Below the pieces are notes generated by a model. It had not been told where the DNA came from, made no database searches, and saw only the letters and a list, made by a program, of their open reading frames with translations. Source: Gordionus sp. m RMFG-2023 (lineage: Eukaryota; Nematomorpha; Gordioida; Chordodea; Parachordodidae). Taken from it: 64,000 nucleotides of DNA. How positions within the stretch are numbered: the stretch's first letter is position 1; each line of letters starts with the position of its first letter. This document shows, one piece after another, positions 1 to 13,100 of this stretch. The stretch lies in the NCBI RefSeq assembly GCF_954871325.1, contig NW_027050885.1, positions 434,001 to 498,000 on the forward strand. The letters run 5' to 3'. The translations under genes were made by a program, and so were the position numbers.

Positions 1-1154
1 GATTTAGGGTTAGTAATAGTATTAAATATATAGAATATAATAAGATTATTTTAAAATTATTTTTCTAAGTTCATAAAGTATATATTAAAGTGTTTTATAT
101 ATATATATGTGAAACATACGTAAAAATGCTTATCACGCGAAAATATAATTAATCCCTTACAAGGGATTTTAAAAATAACTAAAAACTCAAGAGATATTAA
201 GGGTTAAATCATTGCGTTAGGGTTAGGGTTAGAGGTTTAAGGTTATGGTTAGGGTTAGTGTTAGAGGTTTAAGGTTATGGTTAGGGTTAGTGTTAGATTT
301 AGGGTTAGTAATAGTATTAAATATATAGAATATAATAAGATTATTTTAAAATTATTTTTCTAAGTTCATAAAGTATATATTAGTTTTTTTTATATATATA
401 TGTGAAACATATGTAAAAATGCTTATCACGTGAAAATATAATAAAACCCTTCAAGGGATTTTTAAAATTTAAAAAAACTCAAGAGATATTAAGGGTTAAA
501 TCATTGCGTTAGGGTTAGGGTTAGATGGTTATGGTTAGGGTTAGGGTTAGTGTTAGGGTTAGGGTTAGAGTTAGTGTTAGATTTAGGGTTAGTAATAGTA
601 TTAAATATATAGAATATAATAAGATTATTTTAAAATTATTTTTCTAAGTTTATAAAGCATATATTTAAGTGTTTTATATATATATATGTGAAACATACGT
701 AAAAATGCTTATCACGTGAAAGTATAATAAAACCCATTCAAGGAATTTTAAAAATATAAAAAAACTCAAGGGATATTAAGGCTTAAATCATTGAGTTAGG
801 GTTAGAGTTAGAGGGTTAAAGTTAGAGTTAGGGTTAGTGTTGGGGTTAGGGTTAGTGTTAGATTTAGGTTTAGTAATAGTATTAAATATATAGAATATAA
901 TAAGATTATTTTAAAATTATTTTTCTAAGTTCATAAAGTATATATTAGTTTTTTTTATATATATATGTGAAACATATGTAAAAATGCTTATCACGTGAAA
1001 ATATAATAAAACCCTTCAAGGGATTTTTAAAATTTAAAAAAACTCAAGAGATATTAAGGGTTAAATCATTGCGTTAGGGTTAGGGTTAGATGGTTATGGT
1101 TAGGGTTAGGGTTAGTGTTAGGGTTAGTGTTAGGGTTAGTGTTAGATATAGGTT
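1..1154 (+). repeat. Block 0: end of a higher-order repeat (A, D/B, C, D/B)
   Basis: The window opens ten bases before a monomer start. Monomers start at 11 (A), 306 (D body with B tail), 590 (C) and 871 (D body with B tail). The first 950 or so bases match 4,515-5,460 at a constant offset of 4,514. The D/B hybrids combine the CTTCAAGGG hairpin of D with the CATTGCG...TAGATGG tail of B. Confidence 0.85.
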
Positions 1155-4100
1155 TAGTAATAGTATTAAATATATAGAATATAATAAGATTATTTTAAAA
1201 TTATTTTTCTAAGTTCATAAAGTATATATTATAGTGTTTTTTATATATATATGTGAAATATAAGTAAAAATGCTATCACGTAAAAATTTAATAAAATCCT
1301 TTAAAGGGATTTTAAACGTTAAACCATCATAACCTAATAAACACCTTCTAGTAGGTAAAATATAAAAAAACTCAAGGGATATTAAGGGTTAAATATTTGG
1401 GTTAGGGTTAAGGTTAGTAAATGTTTAAAATATATAGAATATATTAAATCATTTTAAAATTATATTTCAAGGTATCTAGTTTAAAGAACTATAGGAATTA
1501 ATCTCTTTTAAGACATTATATATTATTAGTAAATTAATAAATAATAGTAAGTTCTTAAAGTAAATATTAAAGTGTTTTTTATATATATATCTGAAACATA
1601 CGTAAAAATGCTTATCACGCGAAAATATAATAAATCCCTTAGAAGGGATTTTAAAATTATAAAAAAACTTAAGAGATATTAAGGGTTAAATCATTGCGTT
1701 ACGGTTAGGGTTATAGGGTTAAGGTTAGGGTTAGGGTTAGTGTTAGGGTTAGGGTTAAGGTTAGTGTTAGATTTAGGGTTAGTAATAGTATTAAATATAT
1801 AGAATATAATAAGATTATTTTTAAATTATTTTTCTAAGTTCATAAAGTATATATTAAAGTGTTTTATATATATATGTGAAACATACGTAAAAATGCTTAT
1901 CACGCGAAAATATAATAAATCCCATAGAAGGGATTTTAAAAATATAAAAAAACTCAAGAGATATTAAGGGTAAATCATTGGGTTAGGATTAGGGTTAGAG
2001 GGTTTAGGTAGGTTAGGGTTAAGGTTTGTGTTAGATTTAGGGTTAGTAATAGTATTATATATATATAATATAAATAGAATATTTTAAAATTATTTTTCTA
2101 AGTTCATAAAGTATATATTAAAGTGTTTTTTATATATATATCTGAAACATACGTAAAAATGCTTATCACGCGAAAATATAATAAATCCCTTTCAAGGAAT
2201 TTTAAAAATATTAAAAACTCACGAGATATTAAGGGTTAAATCATTGGGTTAGGGTTAGGGTTAGAGGTTTAAGGTTAAGGTTAGGGTTAGTGTTAGGGTT
2301 AGGGTTAAGGTTAGTGTTAGATTTAGGGTTAGTAATAGTATTAAATATATAGAATATAATAAGATTAATTTAAAATTATTTTTCTAAGTTCATAAAGCAT
2401 ATATTAAAGTGTTTTATATATATATATGTGAAACATACGTAAAAATGCTTATCACGTGAAAATATAAAAAAACCCATTCAAGGAATTTTAAAAATATAAA
2501 AAAACTCAAGGGATATTAAGGCTTAAATCATTGAGTTAGGGTTAGGGTTAGAGCGTTAAGGTTAGAGTTAGGGTTAGTGTTGGGGTTAGGGTTAGTGTTA
2601 GATTTAGGTTTAGTAATAGTATTAAATATATAGAATATAATAAGATTATTTTAAAATTATTTTTCTAAGTTCATAAAGTATATATTAGTGTTTTTTATAT
2701 ATATAGGTAAAACATATGTAAAAATGCTTACCACGTGAAAATATAATAAAACCCTTCAAGGGATTTTTAAAATTTAAAAAAACTCAAGAGATATTAAGGG
2801 TTAATACATTGCGTTAGGGTTAGGGTTAGAGGGTTAAGGTTAGGGTTAGTGTTAGGGTTAGTGTTAGATATAGGGTTAGTAATAGTATTAAATATATAGA
2901 ATATAATAAGATTATTTTAAAATTATTTTTCTAAGTTCATAAAGTATATATTAAAGTGTTTTATATATATATATGTGAAACATACGTAAAAATGCTTATC
3001 ACGTAAAAATTTAATAAAATCCTTGAAAGGTATTTTAAAAATATAAAAAAACTCAAGGGATATTAAGGGTTAAATCATTGAGTTAGGGTTAGGGTTAGAG
3101 GGTTAAGGTTAGGGTTAGTGTTAGGGTTAGTGTTTTAGGGTTAGGGTTAGTGTTAGATTTAGGGTTAGTAATAGTATTAAATATATAGAATATAATAAGA
3201 ATAGTTAAAAATTATTTTTTTAAGTTCATAAAGTATATATTAAAGTATTTTTTATATATATATGTGAAACATACGTAAAAATGCTTATCACGTGAAAATA
3301 TAATAAAACCCTTTCAAGGGATTTTAAAAATATAAAAAAACTCAAGGGATATTAAGCGTTAAATTACTGGGTGAGGGTTAGGGTTAGAGAGTTAAGGTTA
3401 TGGTTAGGGTTATTGTTAGATTTAGGGTTAGTAATAGTATTAAATATATAGAATATAATAAGATTATTTTAAAATTTATTTTCTAAGTTCATAAAGTATA
3501 TATTAAAGTGTTTTATATATATATATGTGAAACATACGTAAAAATGCTTATCACGTGAAAATATAATTAATCCCTTACAAGGGATTTTAAAAATAACTAA
3601 AAACTCAAGAGATATTAAGGGTTAAATCATTGCGTTAGGGTTAGAGTTAGAGGGTTAAGGTTAGGGTTAGTGTTAGGGTTAGTGTTAGATATAGGGTTAG
3701 TAATAGTATTAAATATATAGAATATAATAAGATTATTTTAAAATTATTTTTCTAAGTTCATAAAGTATATATTAAAGTGTTTTATATATATATATGTGAA
3801 ACATACGTAAAAATGCTTATCACGTAAAAATTTAATAAAATCCTTGAAAGGTATTTTAAAAATATAAAAAAACTCAAGGGATATTAAGGGTTAAATCATT
3901 GAGTTAGGGTTAGGGTTAGAGGGTTAAGGTTAGGGTTAGTGTTAGGGTTAGTGTTTTAGGGTTAGGGTTAGTGTTAGATTTAGGGTTAGTAATAGTATTA
4001 AATATATAGAATATAATAAGAATAGTTAAAAATTATTTTTTTAAGTTCATAAAGTATATATTAAAGTATTTTTTATATATATATGTGAAACATACGTAAA

Positions 4101-5384
4101 AATGCTTATCACGTGAAAATATAATAAAACCCTTTCAAGGGATTTTAAAAATATAAAAAAACTCAAGGGATATTAAGCGTTAAATTACTGGGTGAGGGTT
4201 AGGGTTAGAGAGTTAAGGTTATGGTTAGGGTTATTGTTAGATTTAGGGTTAGTAATAGTATTAAATATATAGAATATAATAAGATTATTTTAAAATTATT
4301 TTTCTAAGTTCATAAAGTATATATTAAAGTGTTTTATATATATATATGTGAAACATACGTAAAAATGCTTATCACGTAAAAATTTAATAAAATCCTTGAA
4401 AGGTATTTTAAAAATATAAAAAAACTCAAGAGATATTAAGGGTTAAATCATTCGGTTAGGGTTATGGTTAGGGGGTTAGGGTTAGGGTTAGTGTTAGGGT
4501 TAAGGTTAGTGTTAGATTTAGGGTTAGTAATAGTATTAAATATATAGAATATAATAAGATTATTTTAAAATTATTTTTCTAAGTTCATAAAGTATATATT
4601 AAAGTGTTTTATATATATATATGTGAAACATACGTAAAAATGCTTATCACGCGAAAATATAATTAATCCCTTACAAGGGATTTTAAAAATAACTAAAAAC
4701 TCAAGAGATATTAAGGGTTAAATCATTGCGTTAGGGTTAGGGTTAGAGGTTTAAGGTTATGGTTAGGGTTAGTGTTAGAGGTTTAAGGTTATGGTTAGGG
4801 TTAGTGTTAGATTTAGGGTTAGTAATAGTATTAAATATATAGAATATAATAAGATTATTTTAAAATTATTTTTCTAAGTTCATAAAGTATATATTAGTTT
4901 TTTTTATATATATATGTGAAACATATGTAAAAATGCTTATCACGTGAAAATATAATAAAACCCTTCAAGGGATTTTTAAAATTTAAAAAAACTCAAGAGA
5001 TATTAAGGGTTAAATCATTGCGTTAGGGTTAGGGTTAGATGGTTATGGTTAGGGTTAGGGTTAGTGTTAGGGTTAGGGTTAGAGTTAGTGTTAGATTTAG
5101 GGTTAGTAATAGTATTAAATATATAGAATATAATAAGATTATTTTAAAATTATTTTTCTAAGTTTATAAAGCATATATTTAAGTGTTTTATATATATATA
5201 TGTGAAACATACGTAAAAATGCTTATCACGTGAAAGTATAATAAAACCCATTCAAGGAATTTTAAAAATATAAAAAAACTCAAGGGATATTAAGGCTTAA
5301 ATCATTGAGTTAGGGTTAGAGTTAGAGGGTTAAAGTTAGAGTTAGGGTTAGTGTTGGGGTTAGGGTTAGTGTTAGATTTAGGTT
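1155..5384 (+). repeat. Block 1: 15 monomers (E F G H I J K L M/A K L K/N A D/B C)
   Basis: Starts with an intact E-F pair (1,155 and 1,415). After L the order is broken: an M/A hybrid at 3,429 leads back into a second K-L (3,698 and 3,987), giving a tandem repeat of 821 bp, followed by a K/N hybrid at 4,250. The block then resumes with A (4,525), D/B (4,820) and C (5,104). The period from E to E is 4,230 bp. The normal D before the next E is missing. Confidence 0.82.
2877..4249 (+). repeat. Tandem duplication, 821-bp period (K L M/A | K L)
   Basis: Starts at 2,877, 3,166 and 3,429 recur at 3,698, 3,987 and 4,250, all with an offset of 821. The same arrangement occurs at 7,074-8,446, so it arose before blocks 1 and 2 separated. 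One difference between the block copies is TAGAGTTAGAGGG near 3,645 against TAGGGTTAGAGGG near 7,842. Confidence 0.85.
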
Positions 5385-8300
5385 TAGTAATAGTATTAAA
5401 TATATAGAATATAATAAGATTATTTTAAAATTATTTTTCTAAGTTCATAAAGTATATATTATAGTGTTTTTTATATATATATGTGAAATATAAGTAAAAA
5501 TGCTATCACGTAAAAATTTAATAAAATCCTTTAAAGGGATTTTAAACGTTAAACCATCATAACCTAATAAACACCTTCTAGTAGGTAAAATATAAAAAAA
5601 CTCAAGGGATATTAAGGGTTAAATATTTGGGTTAGGGTTAAGGTTAGTAAATGTTTAAAATATATAGAATATATTAAATCATTTTAAAATTATTTTTCAA
5701 GGTATCTAGTTTAAAGAACTATAGGAATTAATCTCTTTTAAGACATTATATATTATTAGTAAATTAATAAATAATAGTAAGTTCTTAAAGTAAATATTAA
5801 AGTGTTTTTTATATATATATCTGAAACATACGTAAAAATGCTTATCACGCGAAAATATAATAAATCCCTTAGAAGGGATTTTAAAATTATAAAAAAACTT
5901 AAGAGATATTAAGGGTTAAATCATTGCGTTACGGTTAGGGTTATAGGGTTAAGGTTAGGGTTAGGGTTAGTGTTAGGGTTAGGGTTAAGGTTAGTGTTAG
6001 ATTTAGGGTTAGTAATAGTATTAAATATATAGAATATAATAAGATTATTTTTAAATTATTTTTCTAAGTTCATAAAGTATATATTAAAGTGTTTTATATA
6101 TATATGTGAAACATACGTAAAAATGCTTATCACGCGAAAATATAATAAATCCCATAGAAGGGATTTTAAAAATATAAAAAAACTCAAGAGATATTAAGGG
6201 TAAATCATTGGGTTAGGATTAGGGTTAGAGGGTTTAGGTAGGTTAGGGTTAAGGTTTGTGTTAGATTTAGGGTTAGTAATAGTATTATATATATATAATA
6301 TAAATAGAATATTTTAAAATTATTTTTCTAAGTTCATAAAGCATATATTAAAGTGTTTTATATATATATATGTGAAACATACGTAAAAATGCTTATCACG
6401 TGAAAATATAAAAAAACCCATTCAAGGAATTTTAAAAATATAAAAAAACTCAAGAGATATTAAGGCTTAAATCATTGAGTTAGGGTTAGGGTTAGAGTGT
6501 TGGGGTTAGGGTTAGTGTTAGATTTAGGTTTAGTAATAGTATTAAATATATAGAATATAATAAGATTATTTTAAAATTATTTTTCTAAGTTCATAAAGTA
6601 TATATTAGTGTTTTTTATATATATAGGTAAAACATATGTAAAAATGCTTACCACGTGAAAATATAATAAAACCCTTCAAGGGATTTTTAAAATTTAAAAA
6701 ACTCAAGAGATATTAAGGGTTAATTCATTGGGTTAGGGTTAGGGTTAGAGCGTTAAGGTTAGAGTTAGGGTTAGTGTTGGGGTTAGGGTTAGTGTTAGAT
6801 TTAGGTTTAGTAATAGTATTAAATATATAGAATATAATAAGATTATTTTAAAATTATTTTTCTAAGTTCATAAAGTATATATTAGTGTTTTTTATATATA
6901 TAGGTAAAACATATGTAAAAATGCTTACCACGTGAAAATATAATAAAACCCTTCAAGGGATTTTTAAAATTTAAAAAAACTCAAGAGATATTAAGGGTTA
7001 ATACATTGCGTTAGGGTTAGGGTTAGAGGGTTAAGGTTAGGGTTAGTGTTAGGGTTAGTGTTAGATATAGGGTTAGTAATAGTATTAAATATATAGAATA
7101 TAATAAGATTATTTTAAAATTATTTTTCTAAGTTCATAAAGTATATATTAAAGTGTTTTATATATATATATGTGAAACATACGTAAAAATGCTTATCACG
7201 TAAAAATTTAATAAAATCCTTGAAAGGTATTTTAAAAATATAAAAAAACTCAAGGGATATTAAGGGTTAAATCATTGAGTTAGGGTTAGGGTTAGAGGGT
7301 TAAGGTTAGGGTTAGTGTTAGGGTTAGTGTTTTAGGGTTAGGGTTAGTGTTAGATTTAGGGTTAGTAATAGTATTAAATATATAGAATATAATAAGAATA
7401 GTTAAAAATTATTTTTTTAAGTTCATAAAGTATATATTAAAGTATTTTTTATATATATATGTGAAACATACGTAAAAATGCTTATCACGTGAAAATATAA
7501 TAAAACCCTTTCAAGGGATTTTAAAAATATAAAAAAACTCAAGGGATATTAAGCGTTAAATTACTGGGTGAGGGTTAGGGTTAGAGAGTTAAGGTTATGG
7601 TTAGGGTTATTGTTAGATTTAGGGTTAGTAATAGTATTAAATATATAGAATATAATAAGATTATTTTAAAATTTATTTTCTAAGTTCATAAAGTATATAT
7701 TAAAGTGTTTTATATATATATATGTGAAACATACGTAAAAATGCTTATCACGTGAAAATATAATTAATCCCTTACAAGGGATTTTAAAAATAACTAAAAA
7801 CTCAAGAGATATTAAGGGTTAAATCATTGCGTTAGGGTTAGGGTTAGAGGGTTAAGGTTAGGGTTAGTGTTAGGGTTAGTGTTAGATATAGGGTTAGTAA
7901 TAGTATTAAATATATAGAATATAATAAGATTATTTTAAAATTATTTTTCTAAGTTCATAAAGTATATATTAAAGTGTTTTATATATATATATGTGAAACA
8001 TACGTAAAAATGCTTATCACGTAAAAATTTAATAAAATCCTTGAAAGGTATTTTAAAAATATAAAAAAACTCAAGGGATATTAAGGGTTAAATCATTGAG
8101 TTAGGGTTAGGGTTAGAGGGTTAAGGTTAGGGTTAGTGTTAGGGTTAGTGTTTTAGGGTTAGGGTTAGTGTTAGATTTAGGGTTAGTAATAGTATTAAAT
8201 ATATAGAATATAATAAGAATAGTTAAAAATTATTTTTTTAAGTTCATAAAGTATATATTAAAGTATTTTTTATATATATATGTGAAACATACGTAAAAAT

Positions 8301-10135
8301 GCTTATCACGTGAAAATATAATAAAACCCTTTCAAGGGATTTTAAAAATATAAAAAAACTCAAGGGATATTAAGCGTTAAATTACTGGGTGAGGGTTAGG
8401 GTTAGAGAGTTAAGGTTATGGTTAGGGTTATTGTTAGATTTAGGGTTAGTAATAGTATTAAATATATAGAATATAATAAGATTATTTTAAAATTTATTTT
8501 CTAAGTTCATAAAGTATATATTAAAGTGTTTTATATATATATATGTGAAACATACGTAAAAATGCTTATCACGTGAAAATATAATAAAACCCTTTCAAGG
8601 AATTTTAAAAATATAAAAAAACTCAAGGGATATTAAGGGTTAAATCATTGAGTTAGGGTTAGGGTTAGAGGGTTAAGGTTAGGGTTAGGGTTAGGGTTAG
8701 TGTTAGATTTAGGGTTAGTAATAGTATTAAATATATAGAATATAATAAGAATAGTTAAAAATTATTTTTATAAGTTCATAAAGTATATATTAAAGTGTTT
8801 TTTATATATATATCTGAAACATACGTAAAAATGCTTATCACGCGAAAATATAATAAATCCCTTACAAGGGATTTTAAAAATATAAAAAAACTCAAGAGAT
8901 ATTAAGGGTTAAATCATTGGGTTAGGGTTATGGTTAGGGGGTTAGGGTTAGGGTTAGTGTTAGGGTTAGGGTTAATGTTAGTGTTAGATTTAGGGTTAGT
9001 AATAGTATTAAATATATAGAATATAATAAGATTATTTTAAAATTATTTTTCTAAGTTCATAAAGTATATATTAAAGTGTTTTATATATATATATGTGAAA
9101 CATACGTAAAAATGCTTATCACGCGAAAATATAATTAATCCCTTACAAGGGATTTTAAAAATAACTAAAAACTCAAGAGATATTAAGGGTTAAATCATTG
9201 CGTTAGGGTTAGGGTTAGAGGTTTAAGGTTATGGTTAGGGTTAGTGTTAGAGGTTTAAGGTTATGGTTAGGGTTAGTGTTAGATTTAGGGTTAGTAATAG
9301 TATTAAATATATAGAATATAATAAGATTATTTTAAAATTATTTTTCTAAGTTCATAAAGTATATATTAAAGTGTTTTATATATATATATATATGTGAAAC
9401 ATACGTAAAAATGCTTATCACGCGAAAATATAATAAATCCCTTACAAGGGATTTTTAAAATATAAAAAAACTCAAGAGATATTAAGGGTTAAATCATTGC
9501 GTTAGGGTTAGGGTTAGATGGTTAAGGTTAGGGTTAGGGTTAGTGTTAGGGTTAGGGTTAGAGTTAGTGTTAGATTTAGGGTTAGTAATAGTATTAAATA
9601 TATAGAATATAATAAGATTATTTTAAAATTATTTTTCTAAGTTTATAAAGCATATATTTAAGTGTTTTATATATATATATGTGAAACATACGTAAAAATG
9701 CTTATCACGTGAAAGTATAATAAAACCCATTCAAGGAATTTTAAAAATATAAAAAAACTCAAGGGATATTAAGGCTTAAATCATTGAGTTAGGGTTAGAG
9801 TTAGAGGGTTAAAGTTAGAGTTAGGGTTAGTGTTGGGGTTAGGGTTAGTGTTAGATTTAGGTTTAGTAATAGTATTAAATATATAGAATATAATAAGATT
9901 ATTTTAAAATTATTTTTCTAAGTTCATAAAGTATATATTAGTTTTTTTTATATATATATGTGAAACATATGTAAAAATGCTTATCACGTGAAAATATAAT
10001 AAAACCCTTCAAGGGATTTTTAAAATTTAAAAAAACTCAAGAGATATTAAGGGTTAAATCATTGGGTTAGGGTTAGAGGGTTAAGGTTAGGGTTAGTGTT
10101 AGGGTTAGTGTTAGGGTTAGTGTTAGATATAGGGT
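5385..10135 (+). repeat. Block 2: 17 monomers (E F G H/I J J K L M/A K L M N A B C D)
   Basis: Begins with intact E-F (5,385 and 5,645). An H/I hybrid at 6,274 (H start, I tail with a shortened tract) is followed by two J monomers (6,531 and 6,808). The stretch from 6,808 to about 8,470 matches block 1 at a constant offset of 4,197, including the 821-bp K-L-M/A duplication. The end (M N A B C D, 8,447-10,135) follows canonical order. Confidence 0.82.
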
Positions 10136-13100
10136 TAGTAATAGTATTAAATATATAGAATATAATAAGATTATTTTAAAATTATTTTTCTAAGTTCATA
10201 AAGTATATATTATAGTGTTTTTTATATATATGTGAAATATAAGTAAAAATGCTATCACGTAAAAATTTAATAAAATCCTTTAAAGGGATTTTAAACGTTA
10301 AACCATCATAACCTAATAAACACCTTCTAGTAGGTAAAATATAAAAAAACTCAAGGGATATTAAGGGTTAAATATTTGGGTTAGGGTTAAGGTTAGTAAA
10401 TGTTTAAAATATATAGAATATATTAAATCATTTTAAAATTATTTTTCAAGGTATCTAGTTTAAAGAACTATAGGAATTAATCTCTTTTAAGACATTATAT
10501 ATTATTAGTAAATTAATAAATAATAGTAAGTTCTTAAAGTAAATATTAAAGTGTTTTTTATATATATATCTGAAACATACGTAAAAATGCTTATCACGCG
10601 AAAATATAATAAATCCCTTAGAAGGGATTTTAAAATTATAAAAAAACTTAAGAGATATTAAGGGTTAAATCATTGCGTTACGGTTAGGGTTATAGGGTTA
10701 AGGTTAGGGTTAGGGTTAGTGTTAAGGTTAGGGTTAAGGTTAGTGTTAGATTTAGGGTTAGTAATAGTATTAAATATATAGAATATAATAAGATTATTTT
10801 TAAATTATTTTTCTAAGTTCATAAAGTATATATTAAAGTGTTTTATATATATATGTGAAACATACGTAAAAATGCTTATCACGCGAAAATATAATAAATC
10901 CCATAGAAGGGATTTTAAAAATATAAAAAAACTCAATAGATATTAAGGGTAAATCATTGGGTTAGGGTTAGGGTTAGAGGGTTTAGGTAGGTTAGGGTTA
11001 AGGTTTGTGTTAGATTTAGGGTTAGTAATAGTATTATATATATATAATATAAATAGAATATTTTAAAATTATTTTTCTAAGTTCATAAAGTATATATTAA
11101 AGTGTTTTTTATATATATATCTGAAACATACGTAAAAATGCTTATCACGCGAAAATATAATAAATCCCTTTCAAGGAATTTTAAAAATATTAAAAACTCA
11201 CGAGATATTAAGGGTTAAATCATTGGGTTAGGGTTAGGGTTAGAGGTTTAAGGTTAAGGTTAGGGTTAGTGTTAGGGTTAGGGTTAAGGTTAGTGTTAGA
11301 TTTAGGGTTAGTAATAGTATTAAATATATAGAATATAATAAGATTAATTTAAAATTATTTTTCTAAGTTCATAAAGCATATATTAAAGTGTTTTATATAT
11401 ATATATATGTGAAACATACGTAAAAATGCTTATCACGTGAAAATATAAAAAAACCCATTCAAGGAATTTTAAAAATATAAAAAAACTCAAGGGATATTAA
11501 GGCTTAAATCATTGAGTTAGGGTTAGGGTTAGAGCGTTAAGGTTAGAGTTAGGGTTAGTGTTGGGGTTAGGGTTAGTGTTAGATTTAGGTTTAGTAATAG
11601 TATTAAATATATAGAATATAATAAGATTATTTTAAAATTATTTTTCTAAGTTCATAAAGTATATATTAGTGTTTTTTATATATATAGGTAAAACATATGT
11701 AAAAATGCTTATCACGCGAAAATATAATAAATCCCATAGAAGGGATTTTAAAAATATAAAAAAACTCAATAGATATTAAGGGTAAATCATTGGGTTAGGG
11801 TTAGGGTTAGAGGGTTTAGGTAGGTTAGGGTTAAGGTTTGTGTTAGATTTAGGGTTAGTAATAGTATTATATATATATAATATAAATAGAATATTTTAAA
11901 ATTATTTTTCTAAGTTCATAAAGTATATATTAAAGTGTTTTTTATATATATATCTGAAACATACGTAAAAATGCTTATCACGCGAAAATATAATAAAACC
12001 CTTCAAGGGATTTTTAAAATTTAAAAAAACTCAAGAGATATTAAGGGTTAATTCATTGGGTTAGGGTTAGGGTTAGAGGGTTAAGGTTAGGGTTAGTGTT
12101 AGGGTTAGTGTTAGGGTTAGTGTTAGGGTTAGTGTTAGATATAGGGTTAGTAATAGTATTAAATATATAGAATATAATAAGATTATTTTAAAATTATTTT
12201 TCTAAGTTCATAAAGTATATATTAAAGTGTTTTATATATATATATGTGAAACATACGTAAAAATGCTTATCACGTAAAAATTTAATAAAATCCTTGAAAG
12301 GTATTTTAAAAATATAAAAAAACTCAAGGGATATTAAGGGTTAAATCATTGAGTTAGGGTTAGGGTTAGAGGGTTAAGGTTAGGGTTAGTGTTAGGGTTA
12401 GTGTTTTAGGGTTAGGGTTAGTGTTAGATTTAGGGTTAGTAATAGTATTAAATATATAGAATATAATAAGAATAGTTAAAAATTATTTTTTTAAGTTCAT
12501 AAAGTATATATTAAAGTATTTTTTATATATATATGTGAAACATACGTAAAAATGCTTATCACGTGAAAATATAATAAAACCCTTTCAAGGGATTTTAAAA
12601 ATATAAAAAAACTCAAGGGATATTAAGCGTTAAATTACTGGGTTAGGGTTAGGGTTAGAGAGTTAAGGTTATGGTTAGGGTTATTGTTAGATTTAGGGTT
12701 AGTAATAGTATTAAATATATAGAATATAATAAGATTATTTTAAAATTTATTTTCTAAGTTCATAAAGTATATATTAAAGTGTTTTATATATATATATGTG
12801 AAACATACGTAAAAATGCTTATCACGTGAAAATATAATAAAACCCTTTCAAGGAATTTTAAAAATATAAAAAAACTCAAGGGATATTAAGGGTTAAATCA
12901 TTGAGTTAGGGTTAGGGTTAGAGGGTTAAGGTTAGGGTTAGGGTTAGGGTTAGTGTTAGATTTAGGGTTAGAAATAGTATTAAATATATAGAATATAATA
13001 AGAATAGTTAAAAATTATTTTTATAAGTTCATAAAGTATATATTAAAGTGTTTTTTATATATATATCTGAAACATACGTAAAAATGCTTATCACGCGAAA

